NCBI RefSeq assembly: GCF_033705735.1
Contig: NZ_CP131131.1
Span: forward strand, 496,001 to 560,000
Reading direction: 5' to 3'
Length of the DNA: 64,000 nt
DNA from: Shinella zoogloeoides
Lineage (GTDB): Bacteria; Pseudomonadota; Alphaproteobacteria; Rhizobiales; Rhizobiaceae
Shown: piece by piece, positions 16,938 to 24,960 of the stretch
Position numbering within the stretch: the first letter of the stretch is position 1
Layout of the letters: each line of letters starts with the position of its first letter
Position numbers and translations under genes: made by a program
Notes under the pieces: model-generated
Databases searched by the model: none
Told to the model about the DNA's origin: nothing
The model's input: the letters and a program-made list of their open reading frames with translations, nothing else

Positions 16938-17624
16938 TCAATTGAGGAAACCGTTGCCCTTCTGACTGCTCGCCTTTTCGGCGGCGAAACCGCCAAGTTC
17001 TTGCGCTGCGAGCACGACCTCTACCCGGTTGCGGGCATGCAACTTCTGCATCAGGAGCGTCATGTAATGTTTCACCGTTTTTTCGCTTATTTGGAGACGG
17101 TGGGCAATCTCCTTGTTTGTTCTGCCGAGCAGGAGGAGCCGGACGATCTGATCTTCGCGCACGCTCAACCTGACTGCCTGCGACGGCGGCCGGGGCATCG
17201 CCGACGCGCGAAGCGCCGAAATCACCTTACTGGCAAAGCTCGGCGTGATGAACGTCTCGCCAGCGAGCACTGTTTCGATCGCCTGCATCAATTCTTCGTC
17301 CGTGCTGCCCTTCAGCACATAGCCGATGGCCCCGGCCTCGAAGGCCTTCACCGCATGATCGATGCCGGCGGAGGCGGTGAAGACGATGACCTTGGTTTGA
17401 GGCGCGACTTCGCGGCTGTGATGGATCGCCGCAAAGACGTCCCCCGGCATGTTCAGGTCGAGCAGCAGTATATCGGGATGCATTGTTGCCGAGACTTCGA
17501 CGACATCGGATGCACAACGCCCCGTGCCAATCACCTTGAAGCCCGGCATATCGGAAAAGATATGTGCCAAGCCGCCTAGCAGCACCGGGTGATCATCGAC
17601 AAATGCTATGGAGACGACTGCCAT
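16938..17624 (-). CDS. NarL/FixJ-family response regulator (second of two)
   Basis: This 228-residue regulator has the receiver acidic pair in FVDDHP, phospho-acceptor Asp56 in LLLDLNMPG and Lys in YVLKG. Its LuxR-type DNA-binding domain reads LSVREDQIVRLLLLG followed by KTVKHYMTLLMQKLHARN. It converges on the kinase at 15472 with a 17-base gap. Together with the first pair it brackets the peroxidase export operon, which suggests joint control by two related signal inputs. A palindrome lies just upstream of the gene (17646-17662). Confidence 0.92.
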   Translation of the reverse strand: MAVVSIAFVDDHPVLLGGLAHIFSDMPGFKVIGTGRCASDVVEVSATMHPDILLLDLNMPGDVFAAIHHSREVAPQTKVIVFTASAGIDHAVKAFEAGAIGYVLKGSTDEELMQAIETVLAGETFITPSFASKVISALRASAMPRPPSQAVRLSVREDQIVRLLLLGRTNKEIAHRLQISEKTVKHYMTLLMQKLHARNRVEVVLAAQELGGFAAEKASSQKGNGFLN

Positions 17625-17645
17625 ACATGAAGCTCCCCTTTTTAC

Positions 17646-17662
17646 AGGTATAAATTGTACCT
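17646..17662. promoter_or_regulatory. AGGTA-N7-TACCT palindrome upstream of the second response regulator
   Basis: AGGTATAAATTGTACCT has 5-bp perfect arms (AGGTA/TACCT) around an AT-rich centre and sits 22 bases upstream of the regulator start. NarL-type regulators bind short inverted repeats of this size, so autoregulation is plausible. The evidence is only the symmetry and position. Confidence 0.4.
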
Positions 17663-18534
17663 TCAGTGCAGATTGACGTAAACCGATAAGTTAACACATG
17701 GTAAATTAAAGTCATGGTAGTGGCTCCTACATCCCTGCCTCGTCCGTTCTTCAGGCCGTCCGGAGCACTGACCCTTCGAGTGATGCCGCTCGTCTCGACA
17801 ATGTTGCGCTCCAATTTGCTCGGGCGCGGGTTTCGCGCTTCAAAAAACGCGGTACCCGAGGCTCCATCGAGCGTTGCATCGGCCGCCGGCCCGGTTTCAT
17901 GAATCTCGCGAGAAATATCGCTCCGCGTAGCTCTCGAACTCTGATCGGTGCTTGTCGACCTCGCCGGCGATGTGAGTCTCCAGCATATATCTTGCGAATG
18001 CGTCCGTGCAGATGGATCGCGACTGAACCAACGGCGGAGGTGATCTCGTCATGCATGTTTCTCACTGCCGATAGCTCGTGAGCTTGGAACACGTCATCGC
18101 TAGAAGACATTCCCAAATGACTAGCCCGCGTCGGGGACCGGAACCATTGGAAAACCGATCGGCTTCATGCCGCTAACCTCTACAGTTCGGGTTAACGACG
18201 CTTTCGACCGGATCGCCACTTGGTGGGGGTAGCCGGTTGGAAGAGGTGACTGCGATGAAATATGAGAACGCCATGTACATTATCTACGATGTTCTAAAGA
18301 AAAGCGTTCTTGTGGAATTCAGGGAGGGCGTCGCCCTATCTGGAGGGCCTGTTTTTGACTCAGCGCGACGCCATAGGGGCCGGCGAGAATCTGTGTCGGA
18401 CGTTGGGCTGGGTGCCAGAGCAACGCAGGACGGGGTCGTCTTCCATGAGCAATATGCGAAATTTGAATCCCTTATAGAATGTGTAAGCCAATCTGGGTAA
18501 CGCGGGGAAATCGCTCACCAAAATCTACTCGCGA
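17663..18534. other. Intergenic debris with only weak coding signs
   Basis: No frame in this stretch resembles a known family. On the minus strand, bases 17897-18116 read as two overlapping frames. One gives MHDEITSAVGSVAIHLHGRI and the next gives HIAGEVDKHRSEFESYAER before a stop, which looks like one small gene broken by a frameshift. A plus-strand frame (18255-18500) beginning MKYENAMYIIYDVL has a purine-rich sequence upstream but loses protein-like composition after about 30 residues. I do not call either as a gene. Confidence 0.35.
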
Positions 18535-18579
18535 CTGTCCACTGGCGTAGCCTGCGCATGACCGATAGGCCGGCCGCCA

Positions 18580-18785
18580 GCCTGGCGCCCGACACCGGCT
18601 TTGGCATGCAGCGAGAGCGCGCCAATCTCGCCGGGGAGATACGATCCGCCGGAATGCGATAGCCCAACCGATAATAAGCCATGGCCAGGAACAGCGACGT
18701 ACTCGACCCGGCGCGGAAGCTCCACCAGAGTGCGTCCTGGCCCAGCATGCCCTGAAAGGCATAGGCGAAGGTGGTGCGCACGTAA
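18580..18785 (-). pseudogene. Possible MATE-family efflux protein C-terminal fragment
   Basis: The minus strand reads FAYAFQGMLGQDALWWSF followed by SLFLAMAYYRLGYR. This resembles the last membrane helices of some MATE-family exporters, where an ALWWSFP-type motif precedes the final helix. Only about 65 residues remain out of about 450, with no start and a degenerate tail. Identification is by memory of the motif and is tentative. Confidence 0.35.
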
Positions 18786-18789
18786 TGTC

Positions 18790-19095
18790 CTGAACATCGT
18801 GCATGGGTGTCAGGAGCGAGGCGCATTCGTGACGGCGCTCGATCCTCATGTGTCCACCCGAGGGGAGGTGGGGCACATCTTCTGACGGTCCTTGGCATGG
18901 TCGCCCAAATGGAGCGCCGCTTCATAAAGGAGGGCAGAGGGAGGGAATCGAGCGAACCAAATCCGCTGGCGCCTACAAAGGCAGTCGCCAGCGTATCGAT
19001 CGGGCATTGGTTGAAGAACTCAATCGTGAAAATCTGGGCGCCTCGGTGAATGCTGAGAGAGCATCGTGCTCCCGCATGCAGGTCTACCGCGTATC
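18790..19095 (+). pseudogene. Serine recombinase (resolvase/invertase) remnant with frameshifts
   Basis: Three plus-strand frames together give one recognisable resolvase C-terminal half. They contribute LDPHVSTRGEVGHIF, then LTVLGMVAQMERRFIKE, then REGIERTKSAGAYKG and SRMQVYR. The family signature GMVAQMERRFIKERQREGIE is spread over two phases, so at least two frameshifts have occurred, near 18885 and 18925. The N-terminal catalytic serine region is missing. It is a dead site-specific recombinase, probably from a Tn3-type transposon or integrated element, and its 3' end abuts the LysR gene. Confidence 0.75.
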
Positions 19096-19986
19096 CTGCC
19101 CGCTCAACCGAGCAAGTTCGATGATCCAGTCTTTCGTCTGCTCAACGGAGAAGCGTCGCCGCGGGGCGGATTTTGCCACGAGAAACTCACGGTAGCTGCT
19201 CGTCCTCTCGTCGATCGGGAGTTTTACCAGGTCGCCCTTCTCCACAGCCTGGTGGACATAGGGGTGCCAGCCCAGTGCGACGCCGTGCCCGAAACGTGCG
19301 GCTTCCAGCACCATGGCATAGGTAGTTAGCCTCCGGATGATCGGGCTCCCTCCCGCTTCCAGCCACGTATTCCAGTCCATCAGGGGGCTGGTATAGTTTT
19401 CGAGCTGCAGTAAGGGCACACGGCTGAGGCAATTGGGTCCCTGAATAGCGTGGGCGGCGACGAAGTCTCTCGACGCGACGGGATAAACCCGTTCTTCCAA
19501 AAGTGGATAGCTCTCGACATTCGGCCACGAGCCGGTTCCAAAGCGAATTTCGAGATCGAAATCGTTGTTGCTGAATTCTGGCAGTTCATCAATGCAAACG
19601 AGATGCAGGCGAATATCGGGAAAACGTGCATAGAAGGCGCCTAACGCCGGCATCAGCCAAAGCGAGGCGGCCGCGACGTTGACGCGGAGCGAGACGACGC
19701 CGTCGTCCTCCCGCGGCAGCGCCTTTGCCGCATGTTCGATACTGCGAAACGCGGTCGCGACTGCGTTCTGGAATTGCTGCCCGGCGGCGGTGAGCCGGAT
19801 TCGCGTTCCCTGCCGTTCGAACAAGTCGGTTCCCAGCGCCTGTTCGAGTTGCTGGATGCGCCGGCTGACCGCAGGCTGGGCGACGAGCAATTCGCGCGCC
19901 GCGCGGCTGAAATTGCCGTGCCGGGCAGCCGCTTCGAATGCCACAAGGTTATCAAGTGTCCCGACGGTCTTCCTCAGATCGCTCAT
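19084..19986 (-). CDS. LysR-family transcriptional regulator
   Basis: This 300-residue protein has the usual LysR layout. An N-terminal winged helix-turn-helix carries FEAAARHGNFSRAARELLVAQPAVSRRIQQLE, quoted here as successive motifs FEAAARHG, SRAARELL and QPAVSRRI. A periplasmic-binding-like effector domain follows. The motif set is close to the GcvA group. It diverges from the amino-acid importer at 20150 with about 160 bases between, the typical arrangement in which a LysR protein controls its neighbour. Its C-terminus overlaps the recombinase remnant by a few bases. Confidence 0.9.
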   Translation of the reverse strand: MSDLRKTVGTLDNLVAFEAAARHGNFSRAARELLVAQPAVSRRIQQLEQALGTDLFERQGTRIRLTAAGQQFQNAVATAFRSIEHAAKALPREDDGVVSLRVNVAAASLWLMPALGAFYARFPDIRLHLVCIDELPEFSNNDFDLEIRFGTGSWPNVESYPLLEERVYPVASRDFVAAHAIQGPNCLSRVPLLQLENYTSPLMDWNTWLEAGGSPIIRRLTTYAMVLEAARFGHGVALGWHPYVHQAVEKGDLVKLPIDERTSSYREFLVAKSAPRRRFSVEQTKDWIIELARLSGQDTR

Positions 19987-20149
19987 GCAAATCCCAAATG
20001 GCGCGGAAATCTCGTGTCTTTCGACGCTGCCTCTTATAACCTCATCGTATAAGGACTATCAGATTTTTCGTCGTTCTCCCAATCGGCATTTGACCGCAAG
20101 CTCTTGTTCGGCGCGCTGAATACGCCGCACGAGAAAAAAGGGGACGGAC

Positions 20150-20950
20150 ATGAACAGACTGAAGATCATGGTGGCTTCCACGCTGCTGACGCTCACCACG
20201 CTGTTGGCGCCCGCTGCGAAGGCGCAGGAGGCGGTCGATACGGTCGCGCAGATCAAGGAGGCAGGTGTGCTGAAGGTCGGCATGGCGGACTCCGTGCCTG
20301 CACAGCAGAAGAACCCGGTCACCGGTGAGTGGGAAGGATTCAACGTCGATATGGCGAAAAACCTCGCCGAGGTTCTCGAGGTGAAGCTCGAGATTGTCGA
20401 TACGACCTGGTCGACGATCATCCCCTCGCTGGTCCAGAAGCAGTTCGACATCGCCATGGTGGATATGTTCCGGACTCCGGCGCGTGCCGTCACGGTCGAT
20501 TTCACCGACAGCTACATGACCACCGGCAATACCTGGCTGGTCGGCGCCGATGTGGACGTGACCGACTGGAAGCAGTTGAACGATCCGAAATACTCAGCTG
20601 TCAGTATCGCAGGCATGGCCGCGGTTGCGCAGAGCGATCGTCTTCTGCCCGAAGCGCAAAAAAAGGTGATCGTCTCGGACAACGCTGTCGCTGGGCAGCT
20701 TGAAGTCGCCGCCGGTCGTGCCAGCGCCCATCTCAGTGACCTCTTGCAGAATGCCTTGTTCATGAAGGCCAACCCGAACGCCAAGGTCAAGGTGCTGGGA
20801 GCGGATGCGCCCATCGAGGCGACGGGCTATTCCTATGCGGTACGGCCGGGCGACTATCACTTCCACGCTTTCCTCAACACCTGGATCGCATACACCAACA
20901 CGACCGGTTTCATCTCACAGACGAAACTGAAGTGGTACGGCATCGAGTAA
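20150..20950 (+). CDS. Polar amino-acid ABC transporter substrate-binding protein
   Basis: This 266-residue periplasmic solute-binding protein of family 3 has a signal peptide (hydrophobic run ASTLLTLTTLLAPAAKA, cleavage expected after AKA). The motifs LKVGMADSVPAQ, WEGFNVDMAKNLAEVL and DTTWSTIIPSLVQKQFDIAM are typical of glutamine/histidine-type binding proteins. It is the first gene of an importer operon and is followed directly by two permeases. No ATP-binding gene is present in this unit, so the ATPase must be encoded elsewhere. The downstream RidA-like and deacylase-like genes suggest an amino-acid derivative as ligand, which is inference. Confidence 0.92.
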   Translation: MNRLKIMVASTLLTLTTLLAPAAKAQEAVDTVAQIKEAGVLKVGMADSVPAQQKNPVTGEWEGFNVDMAKNLAEVLEVKLEIVDTTWSTIIPSLVQKQFDIAMVDMFRTPARAVTVDFTDSYMTTGNTWLVGADVDVTDWKQLNDPKYSAVSIAGMAAVAQSDRLLPEAQKKVIVSDNAVAGQLEVAAGRASAHLSDLLQNALFMKANPNAKVKVLGADAPIEATGYSYAVRPGDYHFHAFLNTWIAYTNTTGFISQTKLKWYGIE

Positions 20951-21622
20951 GTGGTCTCGCACGCGATGTTCGATTTGCTCGCTCCGTACATTCCCGCGCT
21001 GACGCAGGGATTTGTCCTGACGTTGTTCTACTTTGTACTCGGAGCCATCGGATCGATGGTTTTGGGGATGCCTGTGGCCTTGGCCCTGGGCAGTTCCTCC
21101 GCCATCATCCGCCTTCCGAGCGTCGCCTTTGTGGAGTTCTTCCGCAATACACCGCTGCTGGTGCAGTTGTTCTGGCTCCATTTTGCCCTGCCCGCACTAA
21201 CGGGGTTCAACACCACGGCACAGCAGACCGGAGCAATTGCGCTGGTGATCGTGATGACTGCCTATATGGCAGAAGTCTACCGCGCCGGTTTCAATTCCGT
21301 GGCGAGGGGGCAGCATGAGGCGGCGCTGGCGCTCGGCCTCAATCCACGCCAGCGGTGGCGGCTGGTCATCATCCCGCAGGCGCTCGCCATGACTATGCCG
21401 GCGATCGGCAACACGCTGGTCAGCCTCCTCAAGGCGACGGCGATCCTCTCGATCCTGGCCGTGCCAGAATTGATGCGCACAACGTCGCGCATCAGCGACT
21501 ACACGGCCGATCCTATTCTTTTCTACTCCCTCGCCGCCCTGATCTACATCGGCTCCGGGCTCGCGTTAGCGGGTGGTCTCCACAGGCTGGAAGTGCGGCT
21601 CAATCGTTGGAGGCACCGGTAA
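20951..21622 (+). CDS. Amino-acid ABC transporter permease (HisM/GlnP type)
   Basis: This 223-residue inner-membrane protein has about five hydrophobic helices and the EAA loop (EAALALGLNPRQRWRLVIIPQA) that contacts the ATPase. The early motif VEFFRNTPLLVQLFW is characteristic of polar amino-acid permeases. The start may be GTG 20951, directly after the binding-protein stop, or ATG 20966. It overlaps the next permease gene by one base and pairs with it in the transporter. Confidence 0.92.
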   Translation: MVSHAMFDLLAPYIPALTQGFVLTLFYFVLGAIGSMVLGMPVALALGSSSAIIRLPSVAFVEFFRNTPLLVQLFWLHFALPALTGFNTTAQQTGAIALVIVMTAYMAEVYRAGFNSVARGQHEAALALGLNPRQRWRLVIIPQALAMTMPAIGNTLVSLLKATAILSILAVPELMRTTSRISDYTADPILFYSLAALIYIGSGLALAGGLHRLEVRLNRWRHR

Positions 21623-22275
21623 TGTTCGACTATCAAATCGTCGTTTCGGCTTTCCCGGCCCTTCTCCAGGGCCTTGTCACGACGGTGCTCGTCACCATCG
21701 CTGCCTTTTTGCTTGCGACGGGCCTGGGTACGCTGCTGGGAGCCGCGACCCTGTCCCCGCGGCGCTCAATGTCGAAGGGCGCGTTGGGGTTTCTGCACGT
21801 CGCCCGGGCCACGCCGGAGATGATCGCGATCTTCTGGGCCTACTACTGCCTGCCCATCCTGCTGGGCGCCAACCTTTCCGGTCTGACCTGCGGGGTGCTG
21901 GCGCTTGGCCTGATCGGTGGCGGCTATATGGCGGAGATCGTGCGCGGCGGCATCCTCGCCGTCGACCGGGGGCAATGGGAGGCCGCCCGGTCGCTCGCCA
22001 TCCCGCGACCGGTGATCTGGTTCCGCGTCATCGCGCCCCAGGCCATGCGCAAGATGCTGCCGGCCGTGGTCAACTACTTCACCGATCTTCTCAAGGCGAC
22101 GACGCTGCTCGCCGGCATCGGGGTGGGGGAGGTTGCCTATGTCGCCTATCTCAGCGGCTCGGCGTCGTTCCGCTATCTCGAGCCGCTGACGGGCGTCGCG
22201 ATCCTCTTCTTTCTTCTCATCTTCCCGCTCAGCGTGATGGCGCGCCGCCTCAACGCCCGCGGCTCCAGCCATTGA
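21622..22275 (+). CDS. Amino-acid ABC transporter permease, second subunit
   Basis: This 217-residue permease has about five membrane helices and the EAA-type loop (EAARSLAIPRPVIWFRVIAPQA). The usual N-terminal VEFFRGTP motif is altered to HVARATPEMIAIFWAYY, but the fold signature is intact. ATG 21622 overlaps the preceding stop (TAATG). It forms the second membrane subunit with the upstream permease. The operon has no ATPase gene. Confidence 0.9.
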   Translation: MFDYQIVVSAFPALLQGLVTTVLVTIAAFLLATGLGTLLGAATLSPRRSMSKGALGFLHVARATPEMIAIFWAYYCLPILLGANLSGLTCGVLALGLIGGGYMAEIVRGGILAVDRGQWEAARSLAIPRPVIWFRVIAPQAMRKMLPAVVNYFTDLLKATTLLAGIGVGEVAYVAYLSGSASFRYLEPLTGVAILFFLLIFPLSVMARRLNARGSSH

Positions 22276-22287
22276 AAAGTTGCCATC

Positions 22288-23388
22288 ATGAACTCAACCG
22301 CTACAGCTTACCTGCCGTTCGACGCCGTCTGGAAAATGCGGATTGACCACCCGTACTCCTTGTTCGTCAGGGAGGGAGCGACTCTCTGGTCATGCGGTCA
22401 ATGCCCGCTAGACAGCCTGGGGAACGTCCTGCATCCCGGCGATCTCCTGCGTCAGGCGGATGCTGTGACAGGCTTTATCCGCCGCTTCCTGGGTGAGATG
22501 CATGGCCAAACCTCCGGCATCGGCCGCCTCGTCGTCTACTATGTAAAGACCGCGCCGGGCGATGCTGCGCGCCTGAAGGACTTGTTCCGCCGTGAATTCG
22601 GCCAATCTGTTCAGGTCGTGCCGGTGGCCATCCCGCATTTCTACTACGATGGGATGCTGATCGAGGTCGACGTGTTTGCCTCGGATGAGAAGGCGGAAGG
22701 CACCTCCTTTGTCGATGGAGAAACTGGGTTGACGCTGGAGGTATCGGATGCAGGTCCGTTCGTCTGGGCGACTGTTTCGTCTCCGCGATCTGCTTTCAAG
22801 GACATCGGTTCCCGGTTGAAACGGCTACTCGTCCGCGCAGATCTTTCATGTGAAAACCTGCTTGCGGAGCAGTGGTTTCTTCCGGTCGGCTGCGAACTCC
22901 CCGACAGGGTCTTATCTGGGGATGACGATCGCGTGGCACAAAATGCTGTGCGGGTCTCCGATGCCGAGGCAGAGATCGTGGCGGAACTAACATTTGCCAA
23001 GGCTGCGGTCGCAGGCGGTTGGCCACAGGTGAATGTCCCCGACACGGATCATTTGTCGATGTCGTTGCGTGCGGCGGGTGGGCATTTCCATCTGACGGCG
23101 CTCGACGCCTCGCCCAATCGCGGCCTTGTCGAGCAGACAGCAACCATCATGAAAGCGGTCGAGGCGTTGTTTGCCGCGGCTGGGGTGAGTTTCCGGGACG
23201 TACGGAAGGCGACCACCTATTACGTTGCCGGCAGCTCGGCCGACGAACTTCATGACAACATGTCGGTCCGCAACGGCTACTACGCGAAACCAGGTCCGGC
23301 GTCGACCGGCCTGCCTGTCGAAGGTTTGGCGGTTTCGGGCGCGCGGATCTCGATCAGCATGCTTGGCGTGATGTCGCATGACCGCTGA
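22288..23388 (+). CDS. Tandem RidA/YjgF-like protein
   Basis: This 366-residue protein contains two RidA-type domains. The first (about residues 15-135) has LWSCGQCPLDSLGNVLHPGDLLRQ, given here as motifs SCGQCPLD and HPGDLLRQ. The second (about residues 235-365) has FHLTALDASPN and a closing TGLPVEGLAVSGARISI segment. Single RidA proteins are about 130 residues and hydrolyse reactive enamines and imines made during amino-acid catabolism. Tandem versions are rarer and may be adapted to one pathway intermediate. It lies in the importer operon and its 3' end overlaps the broken deacylase gene. I cannot predict its substrate. Confidence 0.75.
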   Translation: MNSTATAYLPFDAVWKMRIDHPYSLFVREGATLWSCGQCPLDSLGNVLHPGDLLRQADAVTGFIRRFLGEMHGQTSGIGRLVVYYVKTAPGDAARLKDLFRREFGQSVQVVPVAIPHFYYDGMLIEVDVFASDEKAEGTSFVDGETGLTLEVSDAGPFVWATVSSPRSAFKDIGSRLKRLLVRADLSCENLLAEQWFLPVGCELPDRVLSGDDDRVAQNAVRVSDAEAEIVAELTFAKAAVAGGWPQVNVPDTDHLSMSLRAAGGHFHLTALDASPNRGLVEQTATIMKAVEALFAAAGVSFRDVRKATTYYVAGSSADELHDNMSVRNGYYAKPGPASTGLPVEGLAVSGARISISMLGVMSHDR

Positions 23389-24338
23389 ACGGTTTCACGT
23401 GGCGGGAGAGGAGATCGTCGTTCATCGTTTCGGCACCCCCGGCGCCCGGCCGAAAGTCTATCTGCAGGGTGCCCTTCATGCCGGTGAAGTCTCGGCGACA
23501 ATGGCACTCGTCGACCTGGTCGGCCTGCTCGAGACGGCAGACGCTGCCGGTGAGGTTTGCGGCGAGATCATTGTCGTGCCGCATTGCAATCCTCTTGGGG
23601 CAAAGCAGTGCGGGCAGTCTCGCGCGTGTCGGCACGCCCGTCGAACGCCTGCAAGCGGGCTTGATGACATTGGCCTGGGGATCCGACATGATTGTCGATG
23701 TCCACGCCGACATGGAAGCCCTGCTTCATCTCTATACGTCCGAGATTTCCTGGCCGCTATTCCGGCCACTCGCGCAGAGATTAGATGTTCCCGTCGTCAT
23801 TCTCGCGAACAAGTCGGCGGACCGTCCGTTCGACGAAGTGCATGGTGAGGCGTGGGACACCATCAACGCACATCTCGGCGAAGGCGCTGGCCGGTCCGGA
23901 TTCCGAACGGCCGCCTGCACGCTAGAGCTACGCGGACTTTCCGATGTCACACCGGAACTTGCGGCTACGGACAGTCGGGCGTTGTGCGATTTCCTCCTTC
24001 AGTCGGGCGCATCAATGGGCGCCACCCAAGCTTCCGCGGATGCAACCGCCTTCGTCACTACGTTGGATGCGGTCGAGGCGGCAATAAGCGCGATCACGGG
24101 TGTGGCCATTCCCCTGAAGCCACTCGGAGCAAAAGTCGACGTCGGCGACGTGGTTGCAAGGCTCTACGATCCGTTCGAACCTGACCCGGGCCAATGTTGG
24201 CAGGATGTTGTCACAGAAATGGAAGGCATCATATTCGCGCGATGGCATCAGCGAGTGATTCAAGCCGGAATGACCGTCGTAAAGATAGCGGGCTCGGAGA
24301 GGAAACGTTCTGCGGAAAGAGTGCTCTTGCGTGATTGA
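23378..24338 (+). pseudogene. Succinylglutamate desuccinylase/aspartoacylase-family gene, frameshifted with internal deletion
   Basis: Two frames encode the halves of an M14-family zinc deacylase. The first (23378 to about 23600) has the zinc motif GALHAGE and VVPHCNPLG. The second (about 23600 to 24338) has the third zinc ligand in VDVHADMEALLHLYT and a normal C-terminal domain. In intact relatives, a segment of some 40-50 residues carrying the FNRxF motif separates CNPLG from the next helix; here it is missing and the frame changes at the same place. A deletion of that size is hard to explain as a sequencing error. The gene overlaps the RidA-like stop and was probably the last enzyme of this operon. 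Confidence 0.8.
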
Positions 24339-24398
24339 GGATATGCCATTGAACGAAGTGGCCGCTGGTTCGGATCTCCTCAAGAGCTTTCCTGGTCT

Positions 24399-24917
24399 TC
24401 AGGCACAACACCGTAAGCTGTTCGTTGCCGGACCACAGCAAGAGCTGGTGGCATCACTTTTCTCTTCCAACCACCGATCGCGAGGCTTGCAGCTTGATGG
24501 CCGCGCCGTCAGCGTGACCTCGAATGTGCCGTCGGCTAGCCGCGGTAACGATGCGCAATATTGCGCCATCGGCCGGTTTCCATCGCTGACCTCGAAGGTG
24601 AGCTTGGCCGCCGGATCGAGGCGGACGTGATCAGAAACCTTGCGGATGATGGCGGAGAACTTGCCCGCCGGCATATGGCTCCGGCCGTCCTCATCGATAT
24701 CCTAGAGCTGGATGAACATCTCCGACCAAGCTTCCGGGTTGGCGCCACAGTCGAGTGCCGAGAACGCGCCCGCCTTGACCTCGGTGACTTGGTAGCCTGC
24801 CTTCACTGGCTGCCCTTCGTACAGAAACACCAGCGGCGCTTCCGGCACGGCCGCCAGCCCATCGAGAAGCTGGCCCAGCGTGATATCGGAGGAAAAGGCC
24901 TTGTCGATTGTGGTCAT
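24399..24917 (-). pseudogene. DUF6428-family gene interrupted by one in-frame amber codon
   Basis: The minus strand from 24917 reads MTTIDKAFSSDITLGQLLDG and continues through VKAGYQVTEVKAGAFSALDCG to EMFIQL, where a TAG stop lies at 24702-24704. The same frame then continues without another stop through RKVSDHVRLDPAAKLTFEV to a Cys-rich end, for about 172 codons in all. Both parts match DUF6428 proteins, small proteins often found beside ArsR regulators in arsenic operons. The 71-residue product made before the stop lacks half the domain. The gene diverges from arsR at 24961. Confidence 0.75.
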
Positions 24918-24932
24918 GTGCGCTACTCCTAT

Positions 24933-24958
24933 TGTTCAATAATTCAAGGATTGTTGAA
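24933..24958. promoter_or_regulatory. Candidate ArsR operator between the DUF6428 gene and arsR
   Basis: TTCAAT and ATTG/TTGAA elements form an imperfect inverted repeat in a short AT-rich stretch between the two divergent genes, ending two bases before the arsR start. ArsR-family repressors bind such repeats over their own promoters. Position and symmetry are the only evidence. Confidence 0.45.
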
Positions 24959-24960
24959 AT

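Noticed and set aside
18237..18500. A possible small gene starting MKYENAMYIIYDVL
   Set aside because: The first residues look protein-like and a purine-rich site precedes it, but the rest reads like random GC-rich sequence and no family is recognised.
24331..24630. Plus-strand frame overlapping the DUF6428 gene
   Set aside because: It runs opposite to DUF6428-family sequence that matches across its whole length on the minus strand.
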